From Cyclina sinensis (Eukaryota > Mollusca > Bivalvia > Venerida > Veneridae), in NCBI GenBank assembly GCA_012932295.1, contig JAAONU010000014.1, forward strand, positions 40,160,770 to 40,224,769: a stretch of DNA of 64,000 nucleotides, given 5' to 3'. Position 1 is the stretch's first letter; each line of letters begins with the position of its first letter. The translations under genes and the position numbers were made by a program. The notes under the pieces are model-generated. The model was not told the origin of the DNA and searched no databases. It saw only the letters and a list, made by a program, of their open reading frames with translations. Shown one piece after another: positions 11,656 through 24,588 of the stretch.

Positions 11656-14045
11656 AACATGGAATGTATTAATATTGTCAACAAAGCGTACACAAGAATC
11701 GCGTACACGGTGAAATTAATTTATTATTAAGCCAGCTTTTCTACTTCACAAAGACGGACAAATTTTATTTTGTGTGTGTAAGGGAATTGACCTTTAAACG
11801 GATATGATGGTGCGTTTCGTTTACCTTCTTATCTCCATCTGTAAACCAGAATCATATAAATTCTTATAAAAGTGACTTTGTTGACGCAAAACATGTCAAA
11901 GTAAAATCTGAGATTGGCGACTACACCAGTCAGTAACAAGGAAGTGTACACAAAGAAGACGAATATAGAACGGCAGCAACCTTTGACCCGATGGTGAGTC
12001 AACTCGTTTCATATGAAATTGCTTCCCTTTGATTTTGAAACTATATTGGCGCCATCTTTTTAAAAGAGAAATGTGATCATCATGAAGCTGTAACAGCCTG
12101 GAAGATGCGTTGCATGTGTTGAGAGAACACATACTAAAAACAACGTGCGCTACACTGTTAGTACCTCAACTAAAGGATTTGGATGCATAAATGACTGCAT
12201 AGTATCCTTTGAAAATTTTCGACACAAACAATTCGCTTAACAGACTCGCCGAATGTTTCCTTCAACCCCGATCTTCGAACAACTCTCCCCAAAAAAGAAG
12301 TGTATCATTATCATCAAATTTCATCGAGCTATTTTTATCTAGTTCCATCAGTTTTAGTTAGAACATTCACATATGACAACTAAATATGTACCCAACTTTC
12401 TCCTTAGAAGAAAATAAATTTTATAAATAAAAATAGTAATTGATTTTGATAATCTTCTTTATGTTCAAAGGCATTCATTTCTTTAAAATAATGTCTAAAC
12501 TGCTGTATAGAAAACGCTTGTTGTCTACTTTTTCAATCCATCATATAACAAAGACACTACCCTTTCTGACATCAGTTCTTTTTAATGGAAACTTAAAAAA
12601 AAAAATAATTCAAATTATTACAGAATTATTTTGTCAGAATTTGGGTCACCAGCTAGTGTATTTATCTAAAACAAATGGAAACATTGTCCATATTTTTGAA
12701 GGAAATTGGTATGTGGTTTTAACTTGATAAAGTTGTTTGTAAGCAAAATATATAGAATAACAGGTTAATGTCTTAATTGAGAAAGTTTATCTGGCAAGGC
12801 GTATGAATTTATCCGGTGAGACTGTCACATCTAAACATTTAGAAATAATTTACAAAAAATATTGAAAACCTATCTGTAAAGTGTTTCAAATAAGGTTAGA
12901 GTCAAGGTCATCCGCCAGGGGTACATATACACAAAATAGTTCCAAAGTTTCAATATTTTTTTTCCTAAAATGATGACTACATTGTACATATTGAAATATT
13001 TAATTTTTATTCAAGTTGTCTGTGTTTCAAAGTACAACAATGCGCGGATAGCGACCGCCATATCTGGTGTTTCGTTGAAAAAAATAGTCCGTCACGTATC
13101 ATGTGTTGTATAAAGCAAAATTTATACGCCACCCCTTTATCGCGTTGAATATGAAATTATTGACAAGATAATAAAGATATATAACCTACTGATGGTCACT
13201 TTTCTTTTATCTGACCTTGAAACCTCACGTTTTTAATTCAGCTGCTCTGTATTTATTGACCTCAAGTTTCTAGTCTGCAATTGGGTAATATTTGGCACAG
13301 TTATCAACTAGGCGTATATGTGTAACATAAATATCAAGGAAACAACGACGGTCACAGCAAACGTTGCGTCCATATGACAATGTCCATATCTATATCTATA
13401 TATCATACTGTCAGTTAGTTTATTCATTTATCAAATGAGTAAGATAAGTTTAAAAAAGATGACGTTTGTTTCATTTTCAGGATGGTTAATTTATAGCTTG
13501 AAGACGTTTTGCTCCCAGAGGCTTTGATAGGAATCTCAAAAATGTTCAGGAATGGACAGGGCCTCTACATAGAAGTACTGCGATTTTGTTTTGAATAAGT
13601 CAAGGAATGACGATGATGTCTGTCTTAGAATATCAGAATGTATTTTCTCACTAACTAGTCAGAAAAATCCGAAAATGTTACTAAAAATAGCCATGATGAA
13701 AAATCTTATCTCACAATGGCTTTAGAATGCGAACTACTTTTTGTATCATATCAGTCACTTTCAAGCGTTGACATTTCAAATTTATTTGTGTTTACAAATC
13801 ACATGTTCTCTAATTAATTTGCATCTAAATAACTTTAATCCATCAACTTTGCCCATTCCTGATGTTTAAACCTACGTAATATGTTTATTTTTAATCCATT
13901 TTTACTTGAATCGGTGAAACGTGTCTCCGCCATGTTAAATATTGTATATTGGAAATTTGGTTGTTATGCGATTCACAGGCGTGAATACCCATAAAAAAAT
14001 AGTTCAAAATATTTTTTATTTTCTCCATGAGTGAGTTAGTGAGAA
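11656..14045. other. No supported gene
   Basis: The 78-codon minus frame at 11896-12132 and the 95-codon plus frame at 12440-12727 lack motifs and credible splice borders. Part of 11690-11780 resembles 2275-2360 (ACACAAGAA.CG..., TTCTACTT..AA.ACGGAC), so a dispersed repeat is present there. Otherwise I see nothing. Confidence 0.45.
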
Positions 14046-14049
14046 AAAT

Positions 14050-14200
14050 AATCAATCATTGGGCGTGGTTGAAGATCAGGATATCCAAACCGTCAGGTGA
14101 CCGGTTCCCGACCGGAAACTCTCCAGAGGATCGTTTCCGGCGGGAACCGCTCCCCCTCGGGGTTGGATATCAAGATATTCGATAACCCCCAATGATAGAT
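14050..14200. mobile_element. GC-rich foldback (palindromic) MITE-like element
   Basis: The outer arms pair (AATCATTGGG at the left, CCCCCAATGAT at the right). The inner arms also pair (GGATATCCAAACC with GGTTGGATATC, and GACCGGAAAC with GTTTCCGGCGGG). The block is clearly richer in GC than its surroundings and nearly closes into a hairpin. A short nonautonomous foldback element is the simplest reading. Confidence 0.6.
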
Positions 14201-14699
14201 TCTATTAGTATTGCATCCAAAAACAGGAAAAAAAACACACTCGAATGAGGACTTGGTCAATAAATAAGGATTGAAAGGAAAGACAAGGTATTTTCCGATA
14301 CCAAATTATCGCGCTAATGCTACTATGGCCATTACATTAAAAAACACACAGCAAACGACACAACAAAATATATGAGCTTTTACATATAAAGAATGGTATA
14401 TTACATTCGCTACATGTATATCATTTCCTATTACTCTACACAGGTGATCACCTTAAGTGTGAAACGCAGATAAGGTAACATATCATAATACAAAATGAAA
14501 CAAAACGGAAAACCGTTTTGTTTTAGAAAGTTTATTTGTAAGGTTGTTTCCTTAGGGCAAAGATGGAAATCTGATATCCTTTGAGGTGTTTCAAATAATC
14601 TATTAAATAGAAGGAAACAACTTCTTGCTTTACAATAATATTATTGCTGCAATTTGAGCATAATTACAAAAATTATATGTTTCACACAAAGTTAAAATG

Positions 14700-15390
14700 G
14701 AAGACATTCCAATTCAACCACTTATGTCTAAAACTGTTCTGAAACAAGAACAGGAGTGTAGGTTTCTGTATGATAGACTTATTGTAACAAAAAACAAACC
14801 AATATCTCAAGAATAATGGATAAATGAGATAAATCCTGTTAACTTTGACTGGCAAAAGATTTATAGCTTATATTTTAAAGTTACCACAGACTTAAAACTG
14901 CTCTGGCTACAGCACAGAATCAATCTCAGAATTTTAAGAACAAATCATTTTTGTTTCAAAATGGCTAATATTGATGATAATCAGTGTCCCTTCGGTTACA
15001 GAGCTTCAGAGACTATTTTACATCTTTTCTGTAATTGACCCATTTTAACCACTTTTCGGTTAAATGTGAAAAATTGGATTCAACGTAAGTGTTCCTCAAT
15101 TAATATAGGGACAAACTTGGAAATCAGTTATTTCCAAGTGTACTAAATATTATATTTATCGCGTGTAAATCGTATATTTATGGATGTAAAATGAAACAAC
15201 AAAAACATTGCCAAATAAAGAAGACGTGAAGAGGACTGTAATCTCCTTATTTAAAGGAAACAAGTATAACGCAGTTAAGACTATGAATTTGCAGGATTTT
15301 GAAAATCAATGGAGAGACTTTCTTTCCTTGGAAATTTGTTCTTTTTGATCAAATGCTCTTTTGATATTAACATTTATGCTTTAAACATCA
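14700..15390 (+). mobile_element. LINE C-terminal relic
   Basis: The plus strand reads TTDLKLLWLQHRINLRILRT followed by NHFCFKMANIDDNQCPFGY and ETILHLFCN. This is the W-Q-R-I..RIL.TN..C..C...E.I.HLF signature found after the reverse-transcriptase domain of many LINEs. Stop codons interrupt it. The reading can be followed weakly to about 15350 (DFENQWRDFLSLEI). It lies just downstream of pseudogene A and is independent of it. Confidence 0.6.
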
Positions 15391-17514
15391 TATACTGAAA
15401 ACTGAATTTATCATTTGAACAAAAAAAGTGAAACATTTGACATACGTTTTACCGTAAGACCAATAATAGGGTCAGTGAGATGAATCTAGTTACCTATATA
15501 TTAAGTATTTTCGTATACATTAAGCTTTAAAGCTCATAAACTATAAGAGAATGGTTAAAGAAGATTTGTCACCGTCTAAAATCTTAGCATTTCCAGCCAT
15601 GATTTTCTACCTTCCAAAAGAAAATCGAAAGCAGTTCCGTCGCAATCCTTTAGCTAACTAAATGACTTAACAAATAACTAGACTACACCATTTTTCCACA
15701 AAAGTAGTCACTTAGATGTAATTCTTTTAAAGCGATGCCTAAAAGTGAATGGGTTTAGCAATATAAACTTCTTTTATGTTCTCTCTCTTGGCATTTCATG
15801 TAGACTTTATAACCAAGACGATCTATTGCTTTCGAATATTCACGACGATCAAGATAATGAAAATAAATTTTCATTTCCTCTCGTGTTGGACTCATTTCAA
15901 CTTTTGAAGATAGCTCACGAGCATAGGCTCGTGTGCCAACTGAACCGGTTGGCACAGTAGACTGCTTGAAAGATGGTCTTGTTTGGCCAGCACTATGAGA
16001 TCTGTAATGTCGGTCTTCCCTGGGTGCTTCATATCTTTTACCAATATGATTTGATATGCCTAAATCGTTATCGGGTTCATTAGCTGCATTGTACCGAGTA
16101 CTGGGAATTCTACTTTGTTCAAAAATATCCTTTTTACGATGACCATAAGTTTCCTTATCAAATCCCGACATATCGGCTTTACCAGACCATGCTTCTTTAG
16201 ACCTGTCCAGGCTCTCGCTCTTTCCTTGTGCCACGCCCTTTGCCAAAATAGGACCAGACTCGTGTATCAGCAACGCTGGCCAAACGACAAACTGAAACGC
16301 CCAGTGCGAGTGTAAGGCCTGTACATTTCTGTATCCAGTACATCCCCTTCCAGAGGTGTTTGGCTGAGAACAATTGGAGGATCTTGAATCTGTATATGAA
16401 ATAACGACCTTATCAAGGATGCCATTTTATTCGAGAAAAATGATAATAAATAAAATCACGAGAATCCCACAGAAAAAAAAAAAACATTTAACGATAGTCG
16501 GTTATCACAAATACACTATTGATCATAGCCTTTTACATTAGGGGGAAAAGATACTCTTTCCGGCAACCACAGCTGTATCTGTATGATAATACCTTAAACG
16601 CAAGTAACACTTTCCACTGAAATGACTTACTAACCCTTTTCTAGATAAGAATAACAATTAGAATTCTCATTAAATTTGAGTGAAACATGTTTAAACATTC
16701 AAAGGTAAAGTCGTTAGACTAGATCCGTAATGTCTAATTTCAAATATACCAACAAAAATAAAAATGACATATACATTGGATGAAAGACACAACTATTAAA
16801 TAACAAATAACTAATGCATTTTTAGCGATCATTTATTCTGATGCGTACAGAAAACATATGTGGCCATATCTATTATAAGTGAATACCTACAGCCATTAGC
16901 CAGCAGATCTCAAAGCACTCTTTTACAAATGGTTTGATTTCCATCGCATGTTTAAGAGTTTTGTCTCGGGACTTTCGTAGATGATCAATATATTCCTGAA
17001 AAAGTGACAAGCCTGATTTATTTATTTGGACTAACGCTTCATCCAACATGAAGAAAATGTTTGTTCAACGTCAAGAATGCATAGAAAGCGGCCTCCGAAA
17101 TTACGGAATTATTTGCAAAACAATTTACTGTGTATGAAGATATACTTACAATTATCTCTCGAACCATCAAACATCCAGGTTGAAAATCAAGTCTGTCTCT
17201 ACTGTCATTTTCTGTGTTCAAAATTTGAACTTTAAAAACGTTTTACCTGATACAAGTTTTGCGTTGCAGTATTGGACAATGCTTTCCTAACGTCTTTCAA
17301 CTGTTTTGTTACGTTGTCATGAATGTATTCACCCTGTAGCATATGAATATTATATTATTATAAATTCATTTCTAATATTCGTTTTTTCGATTTCGATTCT
17401 TGTCAAAAAGTAAAGGAAATTTAAAAAGGCATCATAATTACAACACTTCCTTGCATTTGAAAACTTCTGATAAATTCGTTGAGATAAATCCTATACATAA
17501 CAATTTTCTTTACA

Positions 17515-17538
17515 TCAATACAATACAATACAATACAA
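17515..17538. repeat. (AATAC)n microsatellite
   Basis: About five CAATA/AATAC units lie in the intron between exons 5 and 6 of pseudogene A. A similar run occurs at 35336-35365. Confidence 0.75.
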
Positions 17539-18928
17539 GACTAAATTTTATTTAAAGTCGGTGTACAAGAACAGTAAAACATTAGCGGTGTATCGCTATT
17601 GGCCGATTGATCGCATAAGGATAACATGTGGTTTTCTGTATTATTTCGTACAGCAACTCATGAGTGGACTTTTTTTAGTTCTCAAAATAAAACTTCAAGA
17701 ATTTAACAACAAAACGATTCAAAACATCTTAGCGTGGGCAGTTCAAGGGAATTGCGGAATCTAAACATTCAAGATAAAGAAGAGATAATATTGCATATAA
17801 TATAGACATACTTTCATGTAAATATCTGTTGAAATAATTGACCAATTCTACAGTGATATGGTGAGTTAGACTCTATGGACATACATCCCTAACTGAGAGT
17901 GTTAAAAGGGTACTTTTTCAAACTTTGTAGGTTCTGTTATCTTTATATAGATGCATTTACTCACTGTAATAGTGTACAAGATGATTTCATACTTGCAACG
18001 AGGTTGCGTGTTCATGTTTTGTACTTTAAACTGGAGGATATGAACATGATGCCCGTTTTTATGTTATTAATAATCAGACGTTTTCAGTGCAGGTATCTAA
18101 GCTTAGAATTATGACATTTTGTTTCAGGAAAACGGCTGAAGCGTCGGACAAAATTTTGAATTTCATATAAATATCAAATTATTTATTATTATCCGACGTC
18201 TACGCATTCATTCTAGGCAAATAATAATGACGGAATGTAAGCATGTAGAACTGTAGAAGAATTACCTCTGTTTTTTTTGTACCTTTTCAAGAAGGTATTT
18301 TTGTAGAATATGTATCAGTTAATCTCTTTTATACAACGAACATCTTTTACATATTCATCCTAAAAAGCTATTCTCAAAGGATTTGCTATAGCAACATTGT
18401 GCCCAAAACAAATCTGTGTCGAACTGCCGCTTCGCATTCAGAACTATCCTTACTTTGGTTTTCTTGTTTACAACTAAAAACTTACCTCCTGTTTTGAAAA
18501 TGTAAGGGTTCTTTGCAATTTCTCCAGCTGAAGTTTTGCTTGACTCTTGCAAAACTCCATAACGTCCTAAATGAAGGAAATATGATGATAATATTAAGCG
18601 TTTTACCTGTTCATAAACTATATATAACATCATGTACAATAAACATGTCAGCATAATTAGAAATAAAATATACAAAGTCCTTGCTAATGAATCATGTTTG
18701 AAGATGTTTACATGTGAACGACCTAGACCAAACCTCGCTACCTTGGCCACTTAATATTTTATGCACATTCAAAACGTTATATTACCATGAGTGTCTCTAA
18801 AAGCGTCTGTATGACTTCTTCTTCGTTTCCTAAATTGCAATAAATATTTTCATAGGCATCCGTCCATTGGTTTTCGTAAAGTTCAGCATATCTTTCAGCT
18901 AGTTTTGTTGGACGATCTTTGTCACTAA

Positions 18929-19867
18929 GGCTAAAAAAAATTAATGTTTAGTTTCTCAGGCCATTTTTATCAAAATTATATGAGGGAGGGCGGAATTTTT
19001 TTTATACCCTCATTTTTTTATTCATGATTTTGCACTTAATATGAGGTTTCATATCTCCAAAGAATCATATAAATGCAGTTTTAATGATCAATGCACTGAA
19101 TACGTGAAATTACCATCTGTATTAAGATGGTGTTTAATGTGTTGCAGAGTATTAACTTAAAAGATCTACTGAGAGCATTCAATAAAATCAAATCATATTT
19201 TACATTATAATGTGCAACATCACTTTTTATCCTTAACAAGACTTACTAGAACTTTTTTCTAAACAGAAATAACATGTCATGTGAAAAAAAAACACACAAT
19301 TAACTTTTTAGTAAGAATGTAATTCTACATGTACTTATTTGATACATGAATAATAAAATCCTAATTTAAAACAGTCTAAACACACGAAAATTAGTCTTAA
19401 TCTTTTAAAATTACGTCAAGAGAAAGGCATTGACAAAAGCATGGAATATTGTTCTGAAAACAAAATTAGTTTAACAAGCTTTATTTTTACCTATTTGTCG
19501 AAAATTTGTAGAAAACCAAAAACGTGGCCGTATTTGAATCAATGTGTCATAAACACTCGCTCGATCGAAGTTAATGAGACGCATATAGGTTACGCTCGAC
19601 TATTAAATAGGTTGCGCAACACTATTAACACATTCGGAACACCGCGGGCGAAATCAGTAAGTCTTTATACGAAGCTGTCGGAAAAGGCCGAGTTGTTACG
19701 ATTGCTTTTAACATAAACAAACCGTTTACCGCGGTACTTCTTGCCACCCCGGGAATAGTAAAAAGACGTTTTAATAAGTATTTTTTTTTTTGCCAGCGAT
19801 TGAAAATCGAAGCGGGCGTTCTAAACAAAGGCGGGGCCTGAGAAACAAAACATTATTTTTTTTAGCC
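18929..19867. mobile_element. PIF/Harbinger-like MITE, 939 bp, inside exon 4 of pseudogene A
   Basis: The termini are inverted repeats of about 33 bp that start GGCTAAAAAAAAT and end TTTCTCAGGCC, with a one-base indel between the two arms. The flanks carry TAA at 18926-18928 and 19868-19870. The paralogue B has the uninterrupted site (CACTAAGGTCGG, near 50018), with TAA once. A 3-bp TWA duplication and GGC-type ends are the known signature of PIF/Harbinger elements. No transposase is encoded; the open frame at 19441-19716 has no family motif. The target is the codon for Leu in NNPNI.DLSDK of the MIEAP-type module. Confidence 0.85.
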
Positions 19868-21970
19868 TAAGGTCGACAATATTCGGATTATTGTCTGTTA
19901 ATCTGACACCCATTGCTTTGCCTAGCCTAAATAAATTATAAATTCCAATTAATATAACAGCAGAACTCACAGTGTGAAGTGTCCTGTAATTTGACTTTTT
20001 CTTAGCATTACAACCGGTATAAAAAATATTTTAAAAAAGAAATATTAAGTAATTTATTGTATCATAAACAAAGTTTGAGGTCTATAAGGCTTTTTACAAC
20101 ATATGCTTTATACAAAACGGTCTTTTAAAACAGCTTTATTCTGTTTTTAGTTCTTTAGTTCGATTGCAATGTAGTCTCTTGACACAAGAATTTCTTTATT
20201 CAAATATACTTAGCAAAACAGTGTAAATACTCTTTAAGACTTTTATCAGGAGTGTGCTTTGTTTTTTTCTCATTTCCGAACGATGCAAAGCTAGTTTTAA
20301 TATTTACAACTTAACAATAAAAACTAAAAACCTTGTTTTTGTCTCGTCCAGTTCTCTTTCTGCATGTTTTAACCTTGTTAAAGCCCGATGAAGTTTGTCA
20401 TTGGTAACGTTTAACTGTTTCTGACTCTCCTCAAGTTTCTTTTCCAGCTCATGTCTACCACTGAAACCAAAGCTATTCTGTTCTAACGTCTCTTGAAGAC
20501 TTTTTATTTCCATCTCTTGCATTGTGGTTTGTTTCTGCATCTCTTCAATCTTCTGTTTTTGATCTTTGATTATATCATCACTTATCTCTTCTAAATCTTT
20601 CATTTTCTTTGCCCAGTCCTTCTCCTTTTGTTCGTGTGTGTTTTCAAGGTTTGCAATTTTTCGTTTAAATGCTAGTTCTTGGTCATTTGAAATCTTCTGC
20701 TGCCTTTCTTTAGAAAAATTGTTAAGTATTTTCCTCAAATCATTTCTTTCATTCCGATACCGGTCTCTGAGAGTTTCGGATTCCTTCAAACGTCCCTCAA
20801 GCTCCATTATTCTCTTTTCTAACTCAGCTCCGGTTTTTACAGCAATCTAATACATGTAGAAACTGTTTCTGATTACATTTTATTCCTTACAGTAATAATA
20901 TCTAGCAAAAAAACTTTCTGATACTTTTTTCATAAAAGAGACATCTCAAAGAGAAGCAGGTTTTCATATTTATTTTGTATTTCTTATTATCCTATTGTCA
21001 CAGTAGGAGGGAAGGGATTTATTTATGCCTAGTCTTTATCTGTATTAACTTAAGGTTATTTCAAAAGTCAGCATTATAACTACAATACTGAAGAGAGCAT
21101 TTTCCCATACTAACTTTATCGTGAAACAAGGATTTTAATCCTTTATTAAACAGATGACTGTCAGGGAATAAAAACTGCTTCTGACATTTATTGCTATAAG
21201 TTAACAACTTTAAAATAATACGTGACACAGAATATTTAATTTTACTTTCTGAAATTTCTGGCCAGATATCACGTAATAATTGTTTGATTACCTTTTACGG
21301 TACACAGAGTCAGAAAAAAACGCAACAAGACCAATGGAATGATACCTGTTCGATGTCTTCTGACGCTTCCTTGATACGTCTTTTAACTTCATTGTGATAT
21401 TCCCTCATAGGATCATTAATATACCCTGTGAGATTATGTAAAACTGTCCTGCCTCGCCCATCACCATTTCTATCATAATTGTCATGTGTTATATGTTCCA
21501 TTTTCCCACTCAGAACATGATTAGTTCTGTAATTAACACATACTGAGCGCCTAATTCGTATTGTTAAACAGTTATATAGAATATTACGACATAGATAAAT
21601 ACATGTGTTTTTAACCTTATGTAATGTCGTCTATTTGACAAGGTTCGCATTAATTGCATCAGTATTTTCATTGGTTAGAGCGTAACTTGATACAACAAAA
21701 TATAAAATATTAAACAAAAATAACAAACATTTTACAAGGAATATAATACTGATAATAAGTGCGATTTTTACTGGCAAGGGATAAAGTTTCTAAAAGACGT
21801 CTATATTATTATCATGAAATTGTAAAAACTTATCAAAGTCATAACAGTCAGTAATTCTATTAAAAATCTCGTAAACCTAAGACAATAATTAACACAGTGG
21901 TTAATGAGTTGGTGTTTAAAAGACAAAGACAAAAGTAATGAGAACCAAAGCATCCAGCAATCTTAAAAAT

Positions 21971-23515
21971 GATAAAGTCACTTTAGTAGACAATGTGATA
22001 AAGTGAAATTTAGTAGACAATGTGACGAAATGAACTTTGGTAGATAATGTTATAAAGTGAACTTTAGTAGAAAATGGGATAAAGAGAACTTTAGTAGATA
22101 ATGTGATAAAGTGAACTTTAGTAGATAATGTTATAAAAGGAACTTTAGTAGATAATATTATAAATTGAACTTTAGTAGATAATGTGATAAAGTGAACTTT
22201 AGTAGATAATGTGATAAAGTGAACTTTAGCAGATAATGTGATAAAGGGAACTTTAGTAGATAATATTATAATGTGAACTTTAGTAGATAATGTGATAAAG
22301 TGAATTTTAGTAGATAATGTGATAAAGTGAACTTTAGTAGATAATATTATAATGTGAACTTTAGTAGATAATGTGATAAAGTGAACTTTAGTAGATAATG
22401 TGATAATGTGAACTTTAGTAGATAATGTGATAAAGTGAACTTTAGTAGATAATATTATAATGGGAACTTTAGTAGATAATATTATAATGGGAACTTTAGT
22501 AGATAATATTATAATGGGAACTTTAGTAGATAATATTATAATGGGAACTTTAGTAGATAATATTATAATGGGAACTTTAGTAGATAATGTGATAATGGGA
22601 ACTTTAGTAGATAATGTGATAAAGTGAACTTTAGTAGATAGTGTGATAAAGTGAACTTTAGTAGATAATGTGATAAAGTAAACTTTAGTAGATAGTGTGA
22701 TAAAGTGAACTTTAGTAGATAATGTGATAAAGTGAACTTTAGTAGATAATGTTATAAAGGGAACTTTAGTAGATAATGTTATAATGTGAACTTTAGTAGA
22801 TAATGTGATAAAGTAAACTTTAGTAGATAGTGTGATAAAGTAAACTTTAGTAGATAATGTGATAAAGTAAACTTTAGCAGATAATGTTATAAAGTGAATT
22901 TTAGTAGATAATGTTATAAAGGGAACTTTAGTAGATAATGTGATAAAGTGTTCCTTGGTAGATAATGTTATAAAGTGAACTTTAGTAGATAATGTTATAA
23001 AGTGAACTTTAGTAGATAATGTTATAAAGTGAACTTTAGTAGATAATGTTATAAAGTGAACTTTAGTAGATAATGTGATAAAGTGAACTTTAGTAGATAA
23101 TGTTATAAAGTGAACTTTAGTAGATAATGTTATAAAGTGAACTTAAGTAGATAATGTGATAAAGTGTTCCTTGGTAGATAATGTTATAAAGGGAACTTTA
23201 GTAGATAATGTGATAAAGTGAACTTTAGTAGATAATGTTATAAAGTGATCTTTAGTAGATAATGTTATAAAGGGAACTTTAGTAGATAATGTGATAAAGT
23301 GTTCCTTGGTAGATAATGTTATAAAGTGAACTTTAGTAGATTATGTCAGAAAGTGCATTTTTGTAGCCAATATAACAAATTGTTCTTTAATAGATAATGC
23401 TACACAGTCTACTTTAGTAGATAATGTGATTGAATGTGTTAAAGTGCACTTTAGAAGATAATTAAATGCACTTTAGTAGTTAATGTCGTAAACTGAACTT
23501 TAGAACCTGGTTTAA
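21971..23515. repeat. 27-bp minisatellite, more than 50 units
   Basis: The unit is close to ACTTTAGTAGATAATGTGAT then AAAGTGA (27 bp). Variants alternate GTGATAAAGTG, GTTATAAAGTG and ATTATAATGGG and form short higher-order runs (for example five ATTATAATGGG units at about 22450-22560). The array fills intron 1 of pseudogene A. A decayed version of the same array fills intron 1 of gene B (52385-53160), so it predates the A/B duplication and was later homogenised in A. Confidence 0.9.
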
Positions 23516-23726
23516 ACCTCCGGTGGAAAATGTTTTACCACTGAACGTTCCATGGCGGTAACCCCTCGGTTCTCATTTTCGTTTATTGTTTGCGGTGCCT
23601 TTTTTTCTTCTTCTTTAAATTGATCAATATATAAATTTATGCTCTCTTTTCCTCTCAATTATAATTTTACTGTGTAGGGAGAATGTGTTTTCTGACCGTG
23701 ATTTTTCCCTATATGTGTGTTTAACA

Positions 23727-23935
23727 TTTTTAGCAGATAATGTGATAAATTACACTTTAGCAGATAATGTGATAAATTACACTTTAGCAGATAATGTGAT
23801 AAAGTACACTTTAGCAGATAATGTGATAAAGTACACTTTAGCAGATAATGTGATAATATGCATTTTAGCAGATAATGTGATAATGTGCACTTTAGCAGAT
23901 AATGTGATAAAGAACACATTAGCAGATGAATGTAA
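23727..23935. repeat. Second 27-bp block (AGCAGATAATGTGATAA variant)
   Basis: About seven units of CACTTTAGCAGATAATGTGA plus TAAATTA or TAAAGTA lie apart from the main array. The period of 27 keeps one frame open, so both strands show repeated nonapeptides (LADNVIKYT on the plus strand). This is a by-product of the period and not evidence of a gene. Confidence 0.85.
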
Positions 23936-24092
23936 AAGGAGGATACAGAATAGTAAAGAACATGAATTAAGTAAACTATTGAAATCTATTAAAACTATTG
24001 AACAAAAAAGTTTCCTTAGCAGTAGTAGGAAGTATTGTAGGATATTTAACGCTGGTGATGAAAACACACAAAAAAACTTACGTGCCAGACAT

Positions 24093-24260
24093 GCTTATAC
24101 AGGTTCCGTTGTTACATTTTCAAACTGAAATATTTTTGATACAGGCTATCCAATCATAAACAAACTGGCTACTTTCGATTTAGGAATTGTTTAGTGTTTG
24201 TTTCAGATGGACTCTACTTTTTGTTTCATGTGACATTGAAAAAGCGGTAAATATCAGAAA
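24093..24260 (-). promoter_or_regulatory. Conserved 5' flank / probable promoter of copy A
   Basis: The 100-150 bases upstream of the shared ATGTCTGGCAC start are strongly alike in A and in B (53634-53790): AAAATGTA.CAACGG, CAGTTTGAAAATG, and an inverted CCAAT motif (CTATCCAATCA on the plus strand). Such retention compared with the drift in the introns suggests promoter and 5' UTR sequence. No TATA box is evident. This is inference from paralogue comparison. Confidence 0.4.
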
Positions 24261-24583
24261 TGTCAAGAGTAAATTTCAATAAACAGTTTTTACATTTAGC
24301 CCGGTATCAGTAGAATCTTGTTCTATCTACAACCAGTATTAAACCAGCAAATAAAATAAGCACTTTGACGAACAGGAAAAATTAACCGCAAAAATTATCA
24401 GCAAATTTTGACATACCTTAACCGATTGTAACAGTGTTGTCAATTAGTAACTTTACGAAATTTCTTTTAATTTCCAAGAATAGAAATAACTTCCTTATTC
24501 CCCTAACTGTTCCAATTGTGATATTGACAAAAATTATCGATCTTGAGTTTAATATTTGCATTACCTCTGAAATATACGATCAC

Positions 24584-24588
24584 AGGTA
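24584..24588. repeat. Target-site duplication AGGTA, left
   Basis: AGGTA directly precedes the left inverted-repeat end and recurs directly after the right end (35191-35195). The paralogous uninserted sequence beside gene B carries GGGTA once at 54143-54147. Confidence 0.85.

Larger units (their letters stand above)
15755..24092 (-). pseudogene. Mitochondria-eating-protein-like pseudogene A
   Basis: All eight exons of the intact paralogue B can be placed: 24082-24092 (MSGT start), 21346-21526, 20332-20846 (coiled coil), 19868-19926 plus 18786-18925 (exon 4, split), 18486-18566, 17247-17333, 16891-16995 and 15755-16389. Splice borders and phases match B. Two lesions kill it. A 939-bp MITE lies inside exon 4 and brings an in-frame stop soon after the insertion. 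Four bases are missing in exon 8 near 16297 (compare 47308-47322), just before the VWPA core, and this shifts the frame. The donor after the coiled-coil exon is GTTTTT, a weak donor that B shares in form. The family is known for C-terminal domains acting in mitochondrial quality control; this copy probably makes no full product. A transcript or a shortened coiled-coil protein ending at exon 4 remains possible. Confidence 0.8.

Noticed and set aside
12440..12727. 95-codon plus-strand frame
   Set aside because: It is Phe/Ile/Lys-rich, as AT-rich noncoding DNA gives, with no homology signature or splice context.
19441..19716. Transposase of the MITE
   Set aside because: The 91-codon frame shows no DDE motif or helix-turn-helix pattern and is far too short for a Harbinger transposase.
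22000..23500. CRISPR-like array
   Set aside because: The repeats are contiguous with no unique spacers and lie in a eukaryotic intron.
23685..24128. Open frame with repeated LADNVIKYT nonapeptides
   Set aside because: The 27-bp period keeps all frames periodic. Both strands show such peptides, and the block lies in intron 1 of the pseudogene.
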